NCBI GenBank assembly: GCA_030604735.1
Contig: JAUVVG010000014.1
Span: forward strand, 1-64,000
Reading direction: 5' to 3'
Length of the DNA stretch: 64,000 nt
Source of the DNA: Azoarcus sp.
Lineage (GTDB): Bacteria; Pseudomonadota; Gammaproteobacteria; Burkholderiales; Rhodocyclaceae
Each line of letters begins with the position of its first letter. The stretch's first letter is position 1. Below the pieces are notes generated by a model. It saw only the letters and a program-made list of their open reading frames with translations, was not told the origin of the DNA and searched no databases. Below are positions 11,123 through 23,172 of this stretch, one piece after another. The translations under genes and the position numbers were made by a program.

Positions 11123-13063
11123 TCAGTCGCGCACTCTTTCCAGCACGAAGGCCACCGCCTCTTCGACCGTCATCCCGGTCGTATCGAGCAGCACCGCATC
11201 GGGCAGTTTCCTCAAAGGCGCCACAGACCGCGCCGCATCGCGTGCGTCACGTTCTTCAAGATCCTTTGAAAGACTTTCAATGTTAGCAGGCATTCCCTTA
11301 TCGATCAACTGCTTATATCGACGCTCCGCCCGGACCTCGACACTGGCGGTCAGATAGAACTTGTGCGCCGCATCGGGGAACACGACCGAGCCCATATCAC
11401 GTCCTTCGGCGACCAGGCCAGGGGCCGTCCGGAAGTCGCGCTGCCTATCCAGCAACGCGGCCCTGACCGCCGGGAGCGCCGCCACCTTGGAAGCACCTAC
11501 CGAGCAGATTTCCTCCCGGATCAACTCGGTCACGTCGTCCTTCTCCAGCACGATACGCCCGGCCTCGAAGCACACCGCCAGCCGGGCGGCGATGCGTGCG
11601 ACCCGCACTTCGTCGTCGAGTGGGACGCCGGAGCGCATCGCGGCCAGCGCCACCAGCCGGTAAAGCGAACCGCTGTCCAGATAGGCAAAGCCCAGTGCCT
11701 CGGCCACACGCGCCGCGACCGTGCCCTTGCCCGAGGCAGAAGGTCCGTCGATGGCGATCACCGGAATCGCCCGCGCGATCGATGTGAAACAGTCGAAATA
11801 GGTCGGGAAAGTCTTGTTCACACAGCGCGGATCGTTGATCCGGACCCGGCAAGCACCCAAGGTCACCAGCGAGAAACACATCGCCATGCGGTGGTCGTCA
11901 TAGGTGTCGATCGCGGCTGGCTGCAGCCGCACGGGCGGTACGATACGCAGGTAGTCCGGGCCTTCCTCGACGCTCGCGCCGACCTTGCGTAACTCGGTCG
12001 CCATCGCGGCCAAGCGGTCGGTTTCCTTGACCCGCCAGCTGGCGATGTTGCGCAGCCGGCAGGGGCCATCGGCGAACAAGGCGGCCACCGCCAGCGTCAT
12101 CGCCGCATCCGGAATATGGTTGAGGTCGAGGTCGAAGGCTTTCAAGCGCCCTTGGGCAGGAGCACGGGCTTCTATCCAGTTGTCTCCCATTTCGACCCGC
12201 GCACCGAGCTGCTGCAGCGCCGCCGCGAAACGGACATCGCCCTGAATACTGGCCTGACCGACCCCCTCCACCCTGACCGGGCCGCCCCCGATCGCACCAG
12301 CCGCAAGAAAGTACGACGCCGAGGACGCGTCCCCCTCGACAAAGATCGTGCCCGGACTGGTATAGCCCGCCCCGGCCGGCACGATGAAACGCTCCCAGCC
12401 GACGCGGCTCACTTCGACCCCGAAGCGCGCCATCAATTCCAGCGTGATCGCGATGTAGGGTTTCGAAATCAGTTCGCCGACGACTTCTATCGTGGTCTCG
12501 GTACCGGTCAAGGGCAAGGCCATCAACAGCGCAGTCAGGAACTGACTGGATACGTCGCCGCGGACCTTGACCACCCCGCCGGCCCGAATCTGTCCAGGCA
12601 GCACCTGCAGCGGAGGAAAGCCGTCGTTACCCTCGTAATGTATCTCGGCGCCGAGTTGCCGCAACCCATCGACCAGATCCCCGATCGGACGCTCATGCAT
12701 GCGCGCGACGCCGGAAAGCCGGTACTGTCCGCCGGACAGCGCCAGCGCCGCGGTAAGTGGTCGAATCGCGGTGCCGGCGTTGCCGAGGAACAGATCGGCC
12801 GACTTGACCGGAACAACGCCGCCCACGCCGCGCACCAGATATTCACCGTCGTCGCCATCCCGCGACCACTCGACCCCGAGCTTGGCGAGTGCGTCAAGCA
12901 TGCGGTCGACATCATCCGAGGCCAACAGATCGCGGATGCAGGTTTCGCCACGCGCCAACGCGGCCAGCAGCAAGGTGCGGTTGGAGATGCTCTTGGAGCC
13001 GGGCAGACGCAGCGTCCCGCCGGCGCCGAGCATGGGAGGGAGATCGAGGAATTCCATGGTCAC
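11123..13063 (-). CDS. aroA-cmk: Fused 3-phosphoshikimate 1-carboxyvinyltransferase / cytidylate kinase
   Basis: One 646-aa ORF: EPSP synthase part ([30 protein letters not shown]) followed in frame by cytidylate kinase ([46 protein letters not shown]). Confidence 0.95.
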   Translation of the reverse strand: MTMEFLDLPPMLGAGGTLRLPGSKSISNRTLLLAALARGETCIRDLLASDDVDRMLDALAKLGVEWSRDGDDGEYLVRGVGGVVPVKSADLFLGNAGTAIRPLTAALALSGGQYRLSGVARMHERPIGDLVDGLRQLGAEIHYEGNDGFPPLQVLPGQIRAGGVVKVRGDVSSQFLTALLMALPLTGTETTIEVVGELISKPYIAITLELMARFGVEVSRVGWERFIVPAGAGYTSPGTIFVEGDASSASYFLAAGAIGGGPVRVEGVGQASIQGDVRFAAALQQLGARVEMGDNWIEARAPAQGRLKAFDLDLNHIPDAAMTLAVAALFADGPCRLRNIASWRVKETDRLAAMATELRKVGASVEEGPDYLRIVPPVRLQPAAIDTYDDHRMAMCFSLVTLGACRVRINDPRCVNKTFPTYFDCFTSIARAIPVIAIDGPSASGKGTVAARVAEALGFAYLDSGSLYRLVALAAMRSGVPLDDEVRVARIAARLAVCFEAGRIVLEKDDVTELIREEICSVGASKVAALPAVRAALLDRQRDFRTAPGLVAEGRDMGSVVFPDAAHKFYLTASVEVRAERRYKQLIDKGMPANIESLSKDLEERDARDAARSVAPLRKLPDAVLLDTTGMTVEEAVAFVLERVRD

Positions 13064-13950
13064 TCAATAATCGTCGGGTTCTGGAACTGCGCCGCCCAGG
13101 CATCACGGGCGGTGCGCGCTTCCGAAAAATGCTGCTCCAGCCTTTCACCATCGGCCGACAGCAACAAGGCCCGCAGATAAGCCAGCTCTGCCAGGTACTC
13201 ATCCAGTTCGGCCAGCACCGCCTGCCGATTGGCGATGCAGATGTCGCGCCACATCTCGGGGTGGCTGCTGGCGATGCGGGTGAAATCACGAAAACCACCG
13301 GCGGCGAAGCCGAAAAGCTGCTCCGCATTGGCCCGACCGGCCAGGTCATGGACCAGGCCGAAGGCCAGCAGATGCGGCAAGTGACTGACCGCGGCAAAAA
13401 CCCGATCGTGATCGTGGGGCGGCATCTCGTGGATCTGCGCGCCACACGCCTCCCAGGCCTGGCGCACGGCCAGCACCGCCGACGGTTCGTTCTCCGGCAA
13501 GGGGGTGAGCACCACCTTGCGTCCCTCGTACAGCTCGGCGAAAGCGGCGTCGACCCCGCTTTTCTCGGCGCCTGCGATCGGATGGGCTGGCACGACATTC
13601 GGCAACCTATCGCCCAGGTGCCGATATATGGCCTCGATCACGTCACGTTTGGTGCTACCGGCATCGGTCACCACGGTATCCGGCCCCAGATGCGGCGCCA
13701 TCGCCGCCATGATCGCTTCCATCTGACCCACCGGCGGCGCGAGCAGCACGAAGTCGGCCCCATCCAGCGCGTCGGCCCATGAGCTCGCGGCCTGGTCGAT
13801 CACGCCGAGCGCGCTGGCTCGCTCCAGCGACGCCGTCGAGCGACCGACACCGACGACATGACGCACCACACCGGCCTTGCGCAAGGCAAGCGCGAACGAT
13901 CCCCCGATCAACCCGACCCCGCATATCACCAGCTTCTTGATCACAAGCAT
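13060..13950 (-). CDS. tyrA: Prephenate dehydrogenase
   Basis: [36 protein letters not shown]; between hisC and aroA. Confidence 0.92.
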   Translation of the reverse strand: MLVIKKLVICGVGLIGGSFALALRKAGVVRHVVGVGRSTASLERASALGVIDQAASSWADALDGADFVLLAPPVGQMEAIMAAMAPHLGPDTVVTDAGSTKRDVIEAIYRHLGDRLPNVVPAHPIAGAEKSGVDAAFAELYEGRKVVLTPLPENEPSAVLAVRQAWEACGAQIHEMPPHDHDRVFAAVSHLPHLLAFGLVHDLAGRANAEQLFGFAAGGFRDFTRIASSHPEMWRDICIANRQAVLAELDEYLAELAYLRALLLSADGERLEQHFSEARTARDAWAAQFQNPTIIE

Positions 13951-13961
13951 CGACTCGTCTC

Positions 13962-15068
13962 TCAGCCCGCCGGGGCCAGCGCCTTTTTCAGGGCCTTGAT
14001 GAAACGGGCATTTTCCTCGGGCAGACCGATGGACACCCGCAACCATTGCGGCATGCCATAACCTGCGATCGGTCGGACGATGACGCCCTGCTTCAGCAAG
14101 GCGGCGTTGACCGTCGCGGCGTCACCCACTTTGAAAGTAATGAAGTTTCCAGCCGACGGAATCCACTCCAGCGACAAGGCCTGGAAGGCCTGCTCCAGCA
14201 ATGCCATGCCACGCCGATTGATCTCGGCGCTTCTGGCCAGGAACTCCTCATCCTCCAGCGCCGCGGTCGCCGCGGCCAGTGCGACGCTGCTGACATTGAA
14301 CGGCTGACGGACCCGGTTGAGAAGGTCCACGACCTCGGGTTGCCCGATGCCGTAACCGACACGCAGGCCGGCCAACCCATACGCCTTTGAAAAAGTACGC
14401 GACACCAGCAGATTCGGGAATCGCGCCAGCCATGCCAGGCTGTCGTAGCGTTGCTCCGGGCGCAGGTACTCGGTATAGGCCTCGTCGAGCACGACCAGCA
14501 CATCATCGGGCACTCCGCCCAAAAAGGTCTCTATCTCGTCGCCGGCGATGAAGGTCCCGGTCGGATTGTTCGGGTTGGCGATGAAGACGATCCGCGTATC
14601 GGGCGTGATCGCGGCCGCCATCGCGGCGAGATCGTGACCGTAATCCCTGGCGGGCACCGCGATACAGCGCCCGCCGGCGGCGTTGGTCGCCAGCGGATAA
14701 ACCGCGAAGGCATACTGCGAGAACACCGCCGCCGACCCTGGAGCGATAAACGCGCGCGCCGCCAGTTCCAGCACATCGTTCGACCCGTTGCCGAGCACGA
14801 TCTGCTCGGACGCCACGCCGAAACGCCGCGACAGCGCAGCCTTCAACTCGAAGCCGTTGCCGTCGGGATAGCGCTCGATACCGGCCAGCGCAGCGGTCGC
14901 CGCATCGCGCGCCCGGGCACTCATCCCGAGCGGATTCTCGTTGGACGCAAGCTTGACGATGCCCGCCTCGGACAAGCCCATCTCCCGGGCCAGCTCGCCA
15001 ATGGGCTTGCCCGGCTGATAAGGGGATATCGAACGGATGTGGGCCGGAGCCCGATCAACCAGACGCAT
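13962..15068 (-). CDS. hisC: Histidinol-phosphate aminotransferase
   Basis: KLASNENPLGMS, NPNNPTGTFI, SRTFSKAYGLAGLRVGYG. Confidence 0.93.
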   Translation of the reverse strand: MRLVDRAPAHIRSISPYQPGKPIGELAREMGLSEAGIVKLASNENPLGMSARARDAATAALAGIERYPDGNGFELKAALSRRFGVASEQIVLGNGSNDVLELAARAFIAPGSAAVFSQYAFAVYPLATNAAGGRCIAVPARDYGHDLAAMAAAITPDTRIVFIANPNNPTGTFIAGDEIETFLGGVPDDVLVVLDEAYTEYLRPEQRYDSLAWLARFPNLLVSRTFSKAYGLAGLRVGYGIGQPEVVDLLNRVRQPFNVSSVALAAATAALEDEEFLARSAEINRRGMALLEQAFQALSLEWIPSAGNFITFKVGDAATVNAALLKQGVIVRPIAGYGMPQWLRVSIGLPEENARFIKALKKALAPAG

Positions 15069-15146
15069 GTCTGTCTCCTCGGATGTCTGTCAATGTCAGT
15101 GCTTGCGCCGGACCTCGTCCATCAAGCAGGCCGCCGCGCCTTGGCG

Positions 15147-16211
15147 TCAAATGGCCGCGATCGGATAGGAACCCAGCACCTTCACGAAGGCCGCCTTGTC
15201 GTTGAGCTCCATGAGCGCCGCCGCGACCTCCGGATCATCCTGATGACCGAGGAAGTCGACATAGAAAACATACTCCCACAAGCCGCCCCGCGCGGGACGG
15301 GACTGAAGCTTGGTCATGTCCACGCCATGGCGCGCGAGCGGCTCTATCAGTGCATACATCGCGCCCGGGCGATTTGGCGCCGAGAACACCAGCGACGTCT
15401 TGTCCTTGCCGGAGGGGCCGGCATCGTGACGCGCGATGACCAGAAAACGGGTGGTATTGTTGGGATCGTCTTCGATGTTCGCGGCCAGGACCTTGAGATT
15501 GTAGAGCTCTGCCGCCGCCTCGCCGGCGATCGCGCACGACTCCGGATCCTCCCCGGCGAGCCTGGCCGCTTCGGCATTGCTCGCCACGGGTATACGCGGC
15601 AGGTTGGACAGGTTGCGATTGAGCCACTCGTGACACTGTGCCAGCGACTGGGCGTGGGAATAAAGCCGCTTTGCCGCACCGATACCATCGGCCTGCGACA
15701 ACAAATGCTGGTGGATGCGCAGCTTGACCTCGCCACAGATACGCACCGGGTTGGCAAGCAGCAGATCCAGCGTGCCACCGACCGCGCCTTCGGTCGAATT
15801 CTCGACCGGCACCACCCCATAGTCGGCATTGCCGGCTTCGACCGCACGGAAGACGTCGTCGATCGCACCCATCGGCAGGAAATTGGGCGCCGACCCGAAA
15901 TGCTTGCGTGATGCGCTTTCCGAGAAGGTCCCGGCCGGCCCGAGGTAGGCCACCTTGAGCGGCTGCTCCAGCGCCAGACATGCGGACATGATCTCGCGGA
16001 AGATCCGCTGCACGGCACTGTCGGGCAAGGGGCCCGGGTTGGCATCGGCCAGGCGCCGCAGCACCTGTGCCTCGCGTTCGGGACGATAGAGATTGCCCTG
16101 CTTGATCTCGCCGATGCGCTGCGCATGGCTGGCGCGCTCGGCAAGGCGCGCGAGAATCTCCTCGTCCAGCCTGTCGATGTTGTTCCTGAGGTTCAGCAGT
16201 TCGTCACTCAT
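15147..16211 (-). CDS. pheA: Bifunctional chorismate mutase / prephenate dehydratase
   Basis: N-terminal chorismate mutase; VAYLGPAGTFSESA; ACT domain SRPARGGLWEYVFYVDFLGH. Confidence 0.95.
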   Translation of the reverse strand: MSDELLNLRNNIDRLDEEILARLAERASHAQRIGEIKQGNLYRPEREAQVLRRLADANPGPLPDSAVQRIFREIMSACLALEQPLKVAYLGPAGTFSESASRKHFGSAPNFLPMGAIDDVFRAVEAGNADYGVVPVENSTEGAVGGTLDLLLANPVRICGEVKLRIHQHLLSQADGIGAAKRLYSHAQSLAQCHEWLNRNLSNLPRIPVASNAEAARLAGEDPESCAIAGEAAAELYNLKVLAANIEDDPNNTTRFLVIARHDAGPSGKDKTSLVFSAPNRPGAMYALIEPLARHGVDMTKLQSRPARGGLWEYVFYVDFLGHQDDPEVAAALMELNDKAAFVKVLGSYPIAAI

Positions 16212-16237
16212 GTCGTCCCCGAATCGAATCCATCCGA

Positions 16238-17338
16238 TCAAGCATGCTGGCGGGCGAAGGCGCCCATGTAATCCACCAGCGCCTCGACCCCGGCCAGCGG
16301 CATCGCGTTGTAGATCGAAGCCCGCATTCCGCCGACCGATTTGTGCCCTTTCAGCTGCGCCAGGCCGGCTTCGTCCGCCCCGGCGAGGAAGGCGGCGTTC
16401 AAGGACTCGTCCTTGAGGCGGAACGGAATGTTCATCAGCGAGCGCGCCGACACTTCGACTTCGTTGATGTAAAAACCGCTGGTGTCGATGAAGTGGTATA
16501 GGCGCTCGGCCTTGGCACGGTTGACCTGCTCGATCGCCTCCAGCCCGCCCTGATCACGCAGCCACCGGAACACCAGGCCCGACACGTAGATCGCAAAAGT
16601 CGGCGGGGTGTTCAGCATGGAGCCATTGTCGGCCATGCTGCGATAACTCATCACCGAGGGCGTTCCCGGCCAGGCGCGATCGAGCAGATCCTCACGCACG
16701 ATCACGATTACCAGACCGGACGGACCGATGTTCTTCTGCGCCCCGGCATAGATCATGCCGTAATCGGACACGTCGATCCGGCGCGACAGGATGTGGGACG
16801 ACATGTCGGCCACCAGCGGCACCCCGGCCGTGAGAAACGGTGCGACGTCGGAACACTCGACGCCATGAATGGTTTCGTTGGTGCACACATGGGCATACGC
16901 GGCGCGCGGGTCGATCCGGATCTCTTTCGGGCGCAGAAAGCGCCGGAATCCATCGGCCTCGGTGGAGGCGGCAAGCCGCACGTCCCCACCGATCGCAGCG
17001 GCGATCTGCTGCGCCTCGCGCACCGCCTTGCGCGACCAGGCCCCGGTGACGAAGTAGTCGGCCCGCCCGCCCGCGAGCAGGTTCATCGGGATCTGCGCGA
17101 ACTGCTGGGTTGCACCGCCTTGCAGAAACAGCACCTTGTAGTGATCGGGCACCGCCAGCAAGGCACGCAGGTCGGCCTCGGCCGCCTCGATGATGGAGGT
17201 GAAGGCCGCACCGCGGTGACTCATCTCCATCACGCTGCAACCCGCATCGCGCCATTCGAGCAGTTCGTCCGCCACCTGTGCGAGCACCGGTTCCGGCAGG
17301 GCCGCCGGCCCCGAGCTGAAGTTATACACTCTCGCCAT
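16238..17338 (-). CDS. serC: Phosphoserine aminotransferase
   Basis: YNFSSGPAALPEPVL; AGAQKNIGPSGLVIVIVRED; MNIPFRLKD. Confidence 0.96.
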   Translation of the reverse strand: MARVYNFSSGPAALPEPVLAQVADELLEWRDAGCSVMEMSHRGAAFTSIIEAAEADLRALLAVPDHYKVLFLQGGATQQFAQIPMNLLAGGRADYFVTGAWSRKAVREAQQIAAAIGGDVRLAASTEADGFRRFLRPKEIRIDPRAAYAHVCTNETIHGVECSDVAPFLTAGVPLVADMSSHILSRRIDVSDYGMIYAGAQKNIGPSGLVIVIVREDLLDRAWPGTPSVMSYRSMADNGSMLNTPPTFAIYVSGLVFRWLRDQGGLEAIEQVNRAKAERLYHFIDTSGFYINEVEVSARSLMNIPFRLKDESLNAAFLAGADEAGLAQLKGHKSVGGMRASIYNAMPLAGVEALVDYMGAFARQHA

Positions 17339-17354
17339 CGTTATCTCCGCGAAT

Positions 17355-20006
17355 CTAACCCGCTGACGAATCGCTATCCGGCTCACCGTCGGACTTTTGT
17401 TCCGGCTCGGCAGGCGACGCTTGGGCCGAATCTGCCTCCGGGGTGTCGGACTCATCCACGCCCAGCACATCCTCGTCCGACTCGGCCACTTTCTCTATGC
17501 CGGCCAGCCAGGTCCCTTCGTCCAGGTTGATCAGCGTCACACCCTGGGTGGCGCGGCCCAACTCACGGATGTCCTGGACTCGGGTCCGGATCAGCACCCC
17601 GGCCGTGGAGATCAGCATCACCTCGTCGAGCGGCTCGACCAGACAGGCGCCGATCAGTTTGCCGTTCCGGTCCGAGGTCTGGATCGCGATCATGCCCTTG
17701 GTACCGCGGCTATGGCGGGTGTATTCGGCCACCGGGGTCCGTTTGCCATAACCGTTCTCAGTCGCGGTCAGGACCGAATCCGAGTCGTCGCGGGTCACCA
17801 GCATCGCGATCACGCGCTGGTCGTCTTCCAGGTTCATGCCGCGCACGCCGCGCGCTTCCCGTCCCATCGGCCGCACATCCTGCTCGGGGAAACGCACCGC
17901 CTTGCCCGCATCCGAGAACAGCATCACGTCGCACTCACCGTCGGTAATCGCCACCCCGACCAGGTGGTCGCCGTCATCCAGATTGACCGCGATGATGCCT
18001 GCCTTGCGCGGATTGGAGAAGGCGGTGAGCGCGGTCTTCTTGACCGTGCCCTCGGAAGTCGCCATGAAGATGAAATGGTCGTCATCGAAGCCCTGGACAG
18101 GCAGCACCGCGGTGATCTTCTCGCCCTCGGTCAACGGGAACAGGTTGACGATAGGCTTGCCGCGGGCGTTGCGCGCGCCCTCCGGCACTTCATAGACCTT
18201 GAGCCAATACACCCGGCCACGATTCGAGAAGCACAGAATGTAATCATGTGTGTTCGCCACGAACAGGCGGTCGATGAAATCGTCGTCCTTCATGCCGGTG
18301 GCCTGCTTGCCCCGGCCACCGCGGCGCTGGGCCCGGTAATCGGTCAGCGGCTGGCGCTTGAAGTAACCACCATGGGACAGCGTGACCACCATGTCTTCCG
18401 GTGCGATCAGGTCCTCGATGTTGATCTCGGCGGTGTTCATCACCACTTCCGAGCGGCGCGGGTCGCCGAACTGGTTGCGGATCGCGGTGAGCTCTTCGAC
18501 GATGATCGCCGTGATCCGCTCCGGACGGGCGAGGATGTCGAGCAGGTCGGCGATGATCGCCATCACCTCGCGGTACTCGGTCAGGATCTTGTCCTGCTCC
18601 AGGCCGGTCAGGCGCTGCAGGCGCAGCTCCAGTATTGCCTGAGCCTGCACGTCGGACAGACGATAGCCTTGGGCCGACAATCCGAACTCGGGCAACAGGC
18701 CTTCCGGACGATAGCTGTCGGACTCGGCCCGCGACAACATCTCCTCGACCAGCGGCGAGCGCCAGGTGCGCGCCAGCAATTCGCGCTTGGCGTCCGCCGG
18801 GGTCGGGGCGGCCTTGATCAGCGCGATCACCTCATCCACGTTGGACAATGCGACTGCCAACCCCTCCAGGATATGGCCGCGATCGCGCGCCTTGCGCAGC
18901 TCGAACACGGTCCGGCGGGTGATCACTTCCCTCCGGTGGGAGAGGAAGCAATCGAGCATCTGCTTCAGGTTCAGGGTGCGCGGACGACCGTCCACCAGCG
19001 CCACCATGTTCATGCCGAAGGTGTCCTGCAGCTGGGTCTGCTTGAACAGATTGTTCAGCACCACTTCCGGCACTTCGTTGCGCTTGAGCTCGATGACGAC
19101 ACGCATGCCCGATTTGTCCGACTCGTCTCGAATCTCGCTGATGCCCTCTATCTTCTTCTCGTTGACCAGCTCGGCCATGCGCTCGAGCAGGGTCCGCTTG
19201 TTCACCTGGTAGGGCAGCTCATCGACGATGATGGACTGACGGTTGCCCTTTTCCATGTCCTCGAAGTGGGTGCGCGCGCGCATCACCACCCTGCCCCGCC
19301 CGGTGCGATAGCCGTCATGGACGCCCCCCAGGCCGTAGATCAGCGCTGCGGTCGGAAAGTCAGGCGCCTGGATAATCTCGATCAGCTGCTCGATGTCGGT
19401 CTCGGGCTCCTGCAGCAGGCGCAGGCAGGCATCGACGACTTCGCCGAGGTTGTGCGGAGGAATATTGGTCGCCATGCCCACCGCGATCCCGCTCGAACCA
19501 TTGATCAGCAGGTTGGGAATCTTCGCCGGCAGGATCAGCGGCTCCTTCTCGGAGCCATCGTAGTTGGGGCCGAAGTCGACCGTTTCCTTGACGATGTCGG
19601 CCAGCAGCTCGTGCCCGATACGCGCCATCCGGATCTCGGTGTAACGCATCGCAGCCGCATTGTCGCCGTCCACCGAGCCGAAGTTGCCCTGGCCATCGAC
19701 GAGCATGTAGCGCAGCGAAAAATCCTGTGCCATCCTGACGATGGTGTCGTACACCGCGGAGTCGCCGTGGGGATGGTACTTACCGATCACGTCGCCGACG
19801 ATACGCGCCGACTTCTTGTAGGGCTTAGTCCAGTCGTTCGAGAGCTCGTGCATCGCGAACAAGACACGGCGGTGCACCGGTTTCAAACCATCCCGCGCAT
19901 CGGGCAATGCGCGTCCGACGATTACGCTCATCGCGTAATCCAGATACGAGTGCCGCATCTCCTCTTCAAGACTGATCGGGAGTGTTTCCTTGGCGAACGA
20001 AGTCAT
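17355..20006 (-). CDS. gyrA: DNA gyrase subunit A
   Basis: Catalytic-Tyr region and [24 protein letters not shown]-terminal beta-pinwheel repeats. Confidence 0.98.
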   Translation of the reverse strand: MTSFAKETLPISLEEEMRHSYLDYAMSVIVGRALPDARDGLKPVHRRVLFAMHELSNDWTKPYKKSARIVGDVIGKYHPHGDSAVYDTIVRMAQDFSLRYMLVDGQGNFGSVDGDNAAAMRYTEIRMARIGHELLADIVKETVDFGPNYDGSEKEPLILPAKIPNLLINGSSGIAVGMATNIPPHNLGEVVDACLRLLQEPETDIEQLIEIIQAPDFPTAALIYGLGGVHDGYRTGRGRVVMRARTHFEDMEKGNRQSIIVDELPYQVNKRTLLERMAELVNEKKIEGISEIRDESDKSGMRVVIELKRNEVPEVVLNNLFKQTQLQDTFGMNMVALVDGRPRTLNLKQMLDCFLSHRREVITRRTVFELRKARDRGHILEGLAVALSNVDEVIALIKAAPTPADAKRELLARTWRSPLVEEMLSRAESDSYRPEGLLPEFGLSAQGYRLSDVQAQAILELRLQRLTGLEQDKILTEYREVMAIIADLLDILARPERITAIIVEELTAIRNQFGDPRRSEVVMNTAEINIEDLIAPEDMVVTLSHGGYFKRQPLTDYRAQRRGGRGKQATGMKDDDFIDRLFVANTHDYILCFSNRGRVYWLKVYEVPEGARNARGKPIVNLFPLTEGEKITAVLPVQGFDDDHFIFMATSEGTVKKTALTAFSNPRKAGIIAVNLDDGDHLVGVAITDGECDVMLFSDAGKAVRFPEQDVRPMGREARGVRGMNLEDDQRVIAMLVTRDDSDSVLTATENGYGKRTPVAEYTRHSRGTKGMIAIQTSDRNGKLIGACLVEPLDEVMLISTAGVLIRTRVQDIRELGRATQGVTLINLDEGTWLAGIEKVAESDEDVLGVDESDTPEADSAQASPAEPEQKSDGEPDSDSSAG

Positions 20007-20233
20007 CTCGCAGTTTCGGCCTTTGCCGCGTTGAACAGAACACGAAATGTTATCACGACGGGGCAGTGTCGCTGCAGGCGACGTCAGCCCTGGACGCCTT
20101 CACACCCCGCGCCCCGCAACCGACACAGGCGAAGCCGATCAAGCCGGCGGTGTGCAGGCTTCACCGGCTGTGCTTAAATCCGTGCGGCTACGCCCCGAAT
20201 CGACAACACCAAAATCATCGGAAACACACCCAC

Positions 20234-21553
20234 ATGACTGAACCGGTCGATCTGCTCATCAACCCGCGCTGGCTTGTTCCGGTCGAGCCGGACGGGATCG
20301 TGCTCGAAAGGCACTCGGTCGCCGTCAAGGACGGACGGATCCACGCACTTACACCGACCGACGAAGCACGCCGTCGCTTTCAGGCAACTGAAACGGCAGA
20401 CCTTCCCGAGCATGTGCTTATCCCCGGACTGATCAATCTGCATGTGCACGCCGCGATGAGCCTGCTTCGCGGCATCGCGGACGATCTGCCGCTGATGAAG
20501 TGGCTGCAAGAAGCGATCTGGCCGATCGAGGGCAAGCATGTCTCACACGCCTTCGTGCGTGACGGCACGCTGCTGGCCGCAGCCGAGATGCTGCGCGGCG
20601 GCATCACCACCTGCAACGAGATGTATTTCTATCCGGACGCCGCCGCCGAGGCCTTCACCGAGGCCGGCATGCGCGCCGTCATCGGGATCACCGTGCTGGA
20701 TTTCCCGACCCCTTATGGCAGCGGCCCCGATGAATATTTCCGCAAGGGTCTGGCCGCACGCGACCGCTGGGGCACACACCCGCTGCTGCATTTCTCGATT
20801 GCGCCCCACGCACCTTACACCGTATCGGATACCTCGCTGGAGCGTGTCGCAAGCCTGGCTGCCGAACTCGACTGCCCTGTCCATATACATATTCACGAAA
20901 CCGCGCAGGAAATCCGGGACTCGATCGAGCAATTCGGGGTCCGTCCGATCGCACGGCTGGCGTCACTGGGACTGCTGGGGAGCAACGTCATCGGAGTCCA
21001 TGCGGTCCACCTCGACGACAGCGACTGCGACACCTTGTCCCGCTTCAACTGCAGCGTCGCGCACTGCCCGAGTTCGAACATGAAGCTGGCCAGCGGCATC
21101 GCCCCGGTCGCGCGACTCATCGCGGAAGGCATCAATATCGGCCTCGGATCCGACGGTGCCGCGAGCAATAACCGCCTCGACCTGTTCCAGGAGATGCGCC
21201 AGGCGGCCCTGCTCGCCAAGGTGGCCGCCCTGGACGCAACCGCCGTCCCCGCCCATACCGCATTGCGCATGGCCACCTTGAACGCGGCGCAAGCACTCGG
21301 ACTCTCGTCGGAGATCGGTTCTATCGAAAAGGGGAAGCTGGCCGACCTCTGCGCCGTCGCGCTCGACCAGCCGGAAAGCCGGCCTTGTTTCGACCCGGTT
21401 TCTCATCTTGTCTACGTCGCCGGCCGCGAAAATGTCACCGAAGTTTGGGTTGGCGGCGAAAAACGCGTCGGCAATGGCAAAATAGTGTTGCGAAACACCA
21501 ACAATCAATTGATTGGAATAGCGGCGTTGTGGCAGACTAGGTTTCAGTCTTGA
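20234..21553 (+). CDS. TRZ/ATZ family hydrolase, 5-methylthioadenosine / S-adenosylhomocysteine deaminase-like
   Basis: GLINLHVHAAMSLLRGIADDLPLMKWL, HETAQEI, GLGSDGAASNNRLDLFQEM. Confidence 0.85.
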   Translation: MTEPVDLLINPRWLVPVEPDGIVLERHSVAVKDGRIHALTPTDEARRRFQATETADLPEHVLIPGLINLHVHAAMSLLRGIADDLPLMKWLQEAIWPIEGKHVSHAFVRDGTLLAAAEMLRGGITTCNEMYFYPDAAAEAFTEAGMRAVIGITVLDFPTPYGSGPDEYFRKGLAARDRWGTHPLLHFSIAPHAPYTVSDTSLERVASLAAELDCPVHIHIHETAQEIRDSIEQFGVRPIARLASLGLLGSNVIGVHAVHLDDSDCDTLSRFNCSVAHCPSSNMKLASGIAPVARLIAEGINIGLGSDGAASNNRLDLFQEMRQAALLAKVAALDATAVPAHTALRMATLNAAQALGLSSEIGSIEKGKLADLCAVALDQPESRPCFDPVSHLVYVAGRENVTEVWVGGEKRVGNGKIVLRNTNNQLIGIAALWQTRFQS

Positions 21554-21655
21554 CAGGGGAATGGCGAACTTCCTGCTGATAGAAGACCCGCCACGCAGGT
21601 GGTGAGAGGCAGTCGCTCATCAAGCTCCAAAACAAACTTCAACGAGGACCGGAAG

Positions 21656-22348
21656 ATGATCAAACAAACTAAAAAGCAACTCTTCGTGCTTGCTGCGGCC
21701 ATGCTTGGCTTTGCCGCACCTGCCGCCGCTCAGGATGTCGTCGTAGACGGCACTGGCGTCATCCCGTACGTCATCGACGCACGCAATGTCGTGGCCCGTA
21801 GCGGTACCGGCCTGTGCTGGCGTACCGGCTTCTGGAGCCCGGCTGCTGCTGAAGCTGCAATGGCAGGTCAGTTCCCGGTCGGTTGTGCCTGTGATGGAGA
21901 TCTGGTTCCGGCCGAGAAATGTACCGAAGTTGCTGCTGCTCCGGCACCGGCTCCCGCCCCGACCCCGACCGCTGACAAGGTGCGCCTGTCCGCTGACGCT
22001 CTGTTCGATTTCGACCGTGCAGTCCTCCGCCCGGCCGGCATGGAGCGCCTGGATCAACTGGCCGCTCAAGCTCAATCCCTGAACCTGGAAGTCATCCTCG
22101 CCGTTGGTCACACCGACCGCATCGGTTCGGACGCCTACAACCAGGCCCTGTCCGAGCGTCGTGCTGAAGCCGTGAAGGCCTATCTGGTCTCCAGAGGCAT
22201 CGAAGCCAACCGCATCTACACCGAAGGCAAGGGCAAGACCCAGCCCGTGACCGGCACCCAGTGTGACGGCGTCCGCGGCCGTACCGCGTTGATCAGCTGC
22301 CTGCAGCCGGATCGCCGCGTTGAAGTCGAAGTGATCGGCACCCGCTGA
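21656..22348 (+). CDS. OmpA-family outer membrane protein
   Basis: Signal peptide; C-terminal OmpA domain [37 protein letters not shown]. Confidence 0.92.
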   Translation: MIKQTKKQLFVLAAAMLGFAAPAAAQDVVVDGTGVIPYVIDARNVVARSGTGLCWRTGFWSPAAAEAAMAGQFPVGCACDGDLVPAEKCTEVAAAPAPAPAPTPTADKVRLSADALFDFDRAVLRPAGMERLDQLAAQAQSLNLEVILAVGHTDRIGSDAYNQALSERRAEAVKAYLVSRGIEANRIYTEGKGKTQPVTGTQCDGVRGRTALISCLQPDRRVEVEVIGTR

Positions 22349-22370
22349 TTCCCGGCTTCAACCGTAGTCG

Positions 22371-22397
22371 AAAGCCCTGCCCTGGCAGGGCTTTTTC
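22371..22397 (+). terminator. Rho-independent terminator downstream of the ompA-like gene
   Basis: aaagccctgcc-ct-ggcagggctttttcttt. Confidence 0.9.
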
Positions 22398-22458
22398 TTT
22401 GTCAGAGTCTGGAACGCTGGCCAAGCCCGGCCAGTCCAACCGGCTCGACGATTTCGGA

Positions 22459-23172
22459 ATGACAAGACGCATGAATACCAATGCCGATCCTGCCGAACTG
22501 AGAAAATTCAGTGACCGTGCCCACCGCTGGTGGGACCCGACCTCCGAATTCAAACCCTTGCACGAGATCAACCCGCTGCGTTTGCGTTGGATAGATACCA
22601 AGGCGTCGCTGGCCGGCAAACAGGTGCTCGACATCGGCTGCGGCGGCGGCATCCTGTCCGAAGGCATGGCCGCGCTGGGCGCCAAGGTCACCGGTATAGA
22701 CCTGTCCGAGAAGGCGCTCGGGGTAGCCCGGCTACACCTGTTCGAAAGTGGTCTGAAGGTCGATTACCAGCATGAGAGCGCGGAAGCCTTCGCAGACATG
22801 CATGCTGGCAAATTCGATGTCGTGACCTGCATGGAGTTGCTCGAGCATGTACCCGACCCGTCGAGCACGGTCAGAGCTTGTGCGAAACTGGTCAAACCCG
22901 GTGGCCATGTATTCTTCTCGACCCTGAACCGCAACTTCAAGTCCTATCTGTTCGCGGTGATCGGCGCCGAGTACGTCCTCAAACTCCTCCCCAAGGGCAC
23001 CCACGAGTACGACAAGTTCATCAAGCCGTCGGAACTGGCCAGATATTGCCGCGACGCTGGCCTCGAAACCGCCGAGTTGATCGGCATGAGCTACAACCCG
23101 ATCACCAAGGTCTATTCGCTCGGCAGCGATACCGACGTGAATTACCTGGTGCATACCACCCGTGAACGCTGA
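22459..23172 (+). CDS. ubiG: Ubiquinone biosynthesis O-methyltransferase UbiG
   Basis: [50 protein letters not shown] at 22471 also possible. Confidence 0.95.
   Translation: MTRRMNTNADPAELRKFSDRAHRWWDPTSEFKPLHEINPLRLRWIDTKASLAGKQVLDIGCGGGILSEGMAALGAKVTGIDLSEKALGVARLHLFESGLKVDYQHESAEAFADMHAGKFDVVTCMELLEHVPDPSSTVRACAKLVKPGGHVFFSTLNRNFKSYLFAVIGAEYVLKLLPKGTHEYDKFIKPSELARYCRDAGLETAELIGMSYNPITKVYSLGSDTDVNYLVHTTRER

Noticed and set aside
12116-13180. 354-aa plus-strand ORF opposite aroA
   Set aside because: Shadow ORF of the aroA-cmk fusion.
14451-15911. 486-aa plus-strand ORF spanning hisC and pheA antisense
   Set aside because: Covers two well-supported genes plus their intergenic gap on the other strand; no family motif.
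17397-20177. 926-codon open frame antisense to gyrA
   Set aside because: Exactly mirrors gyrA in a high-GC genome; the translation (repeated HVGQ, DRRD, LALGQ-type runs) has no domain signature, whereas gyrA is unmistakable.
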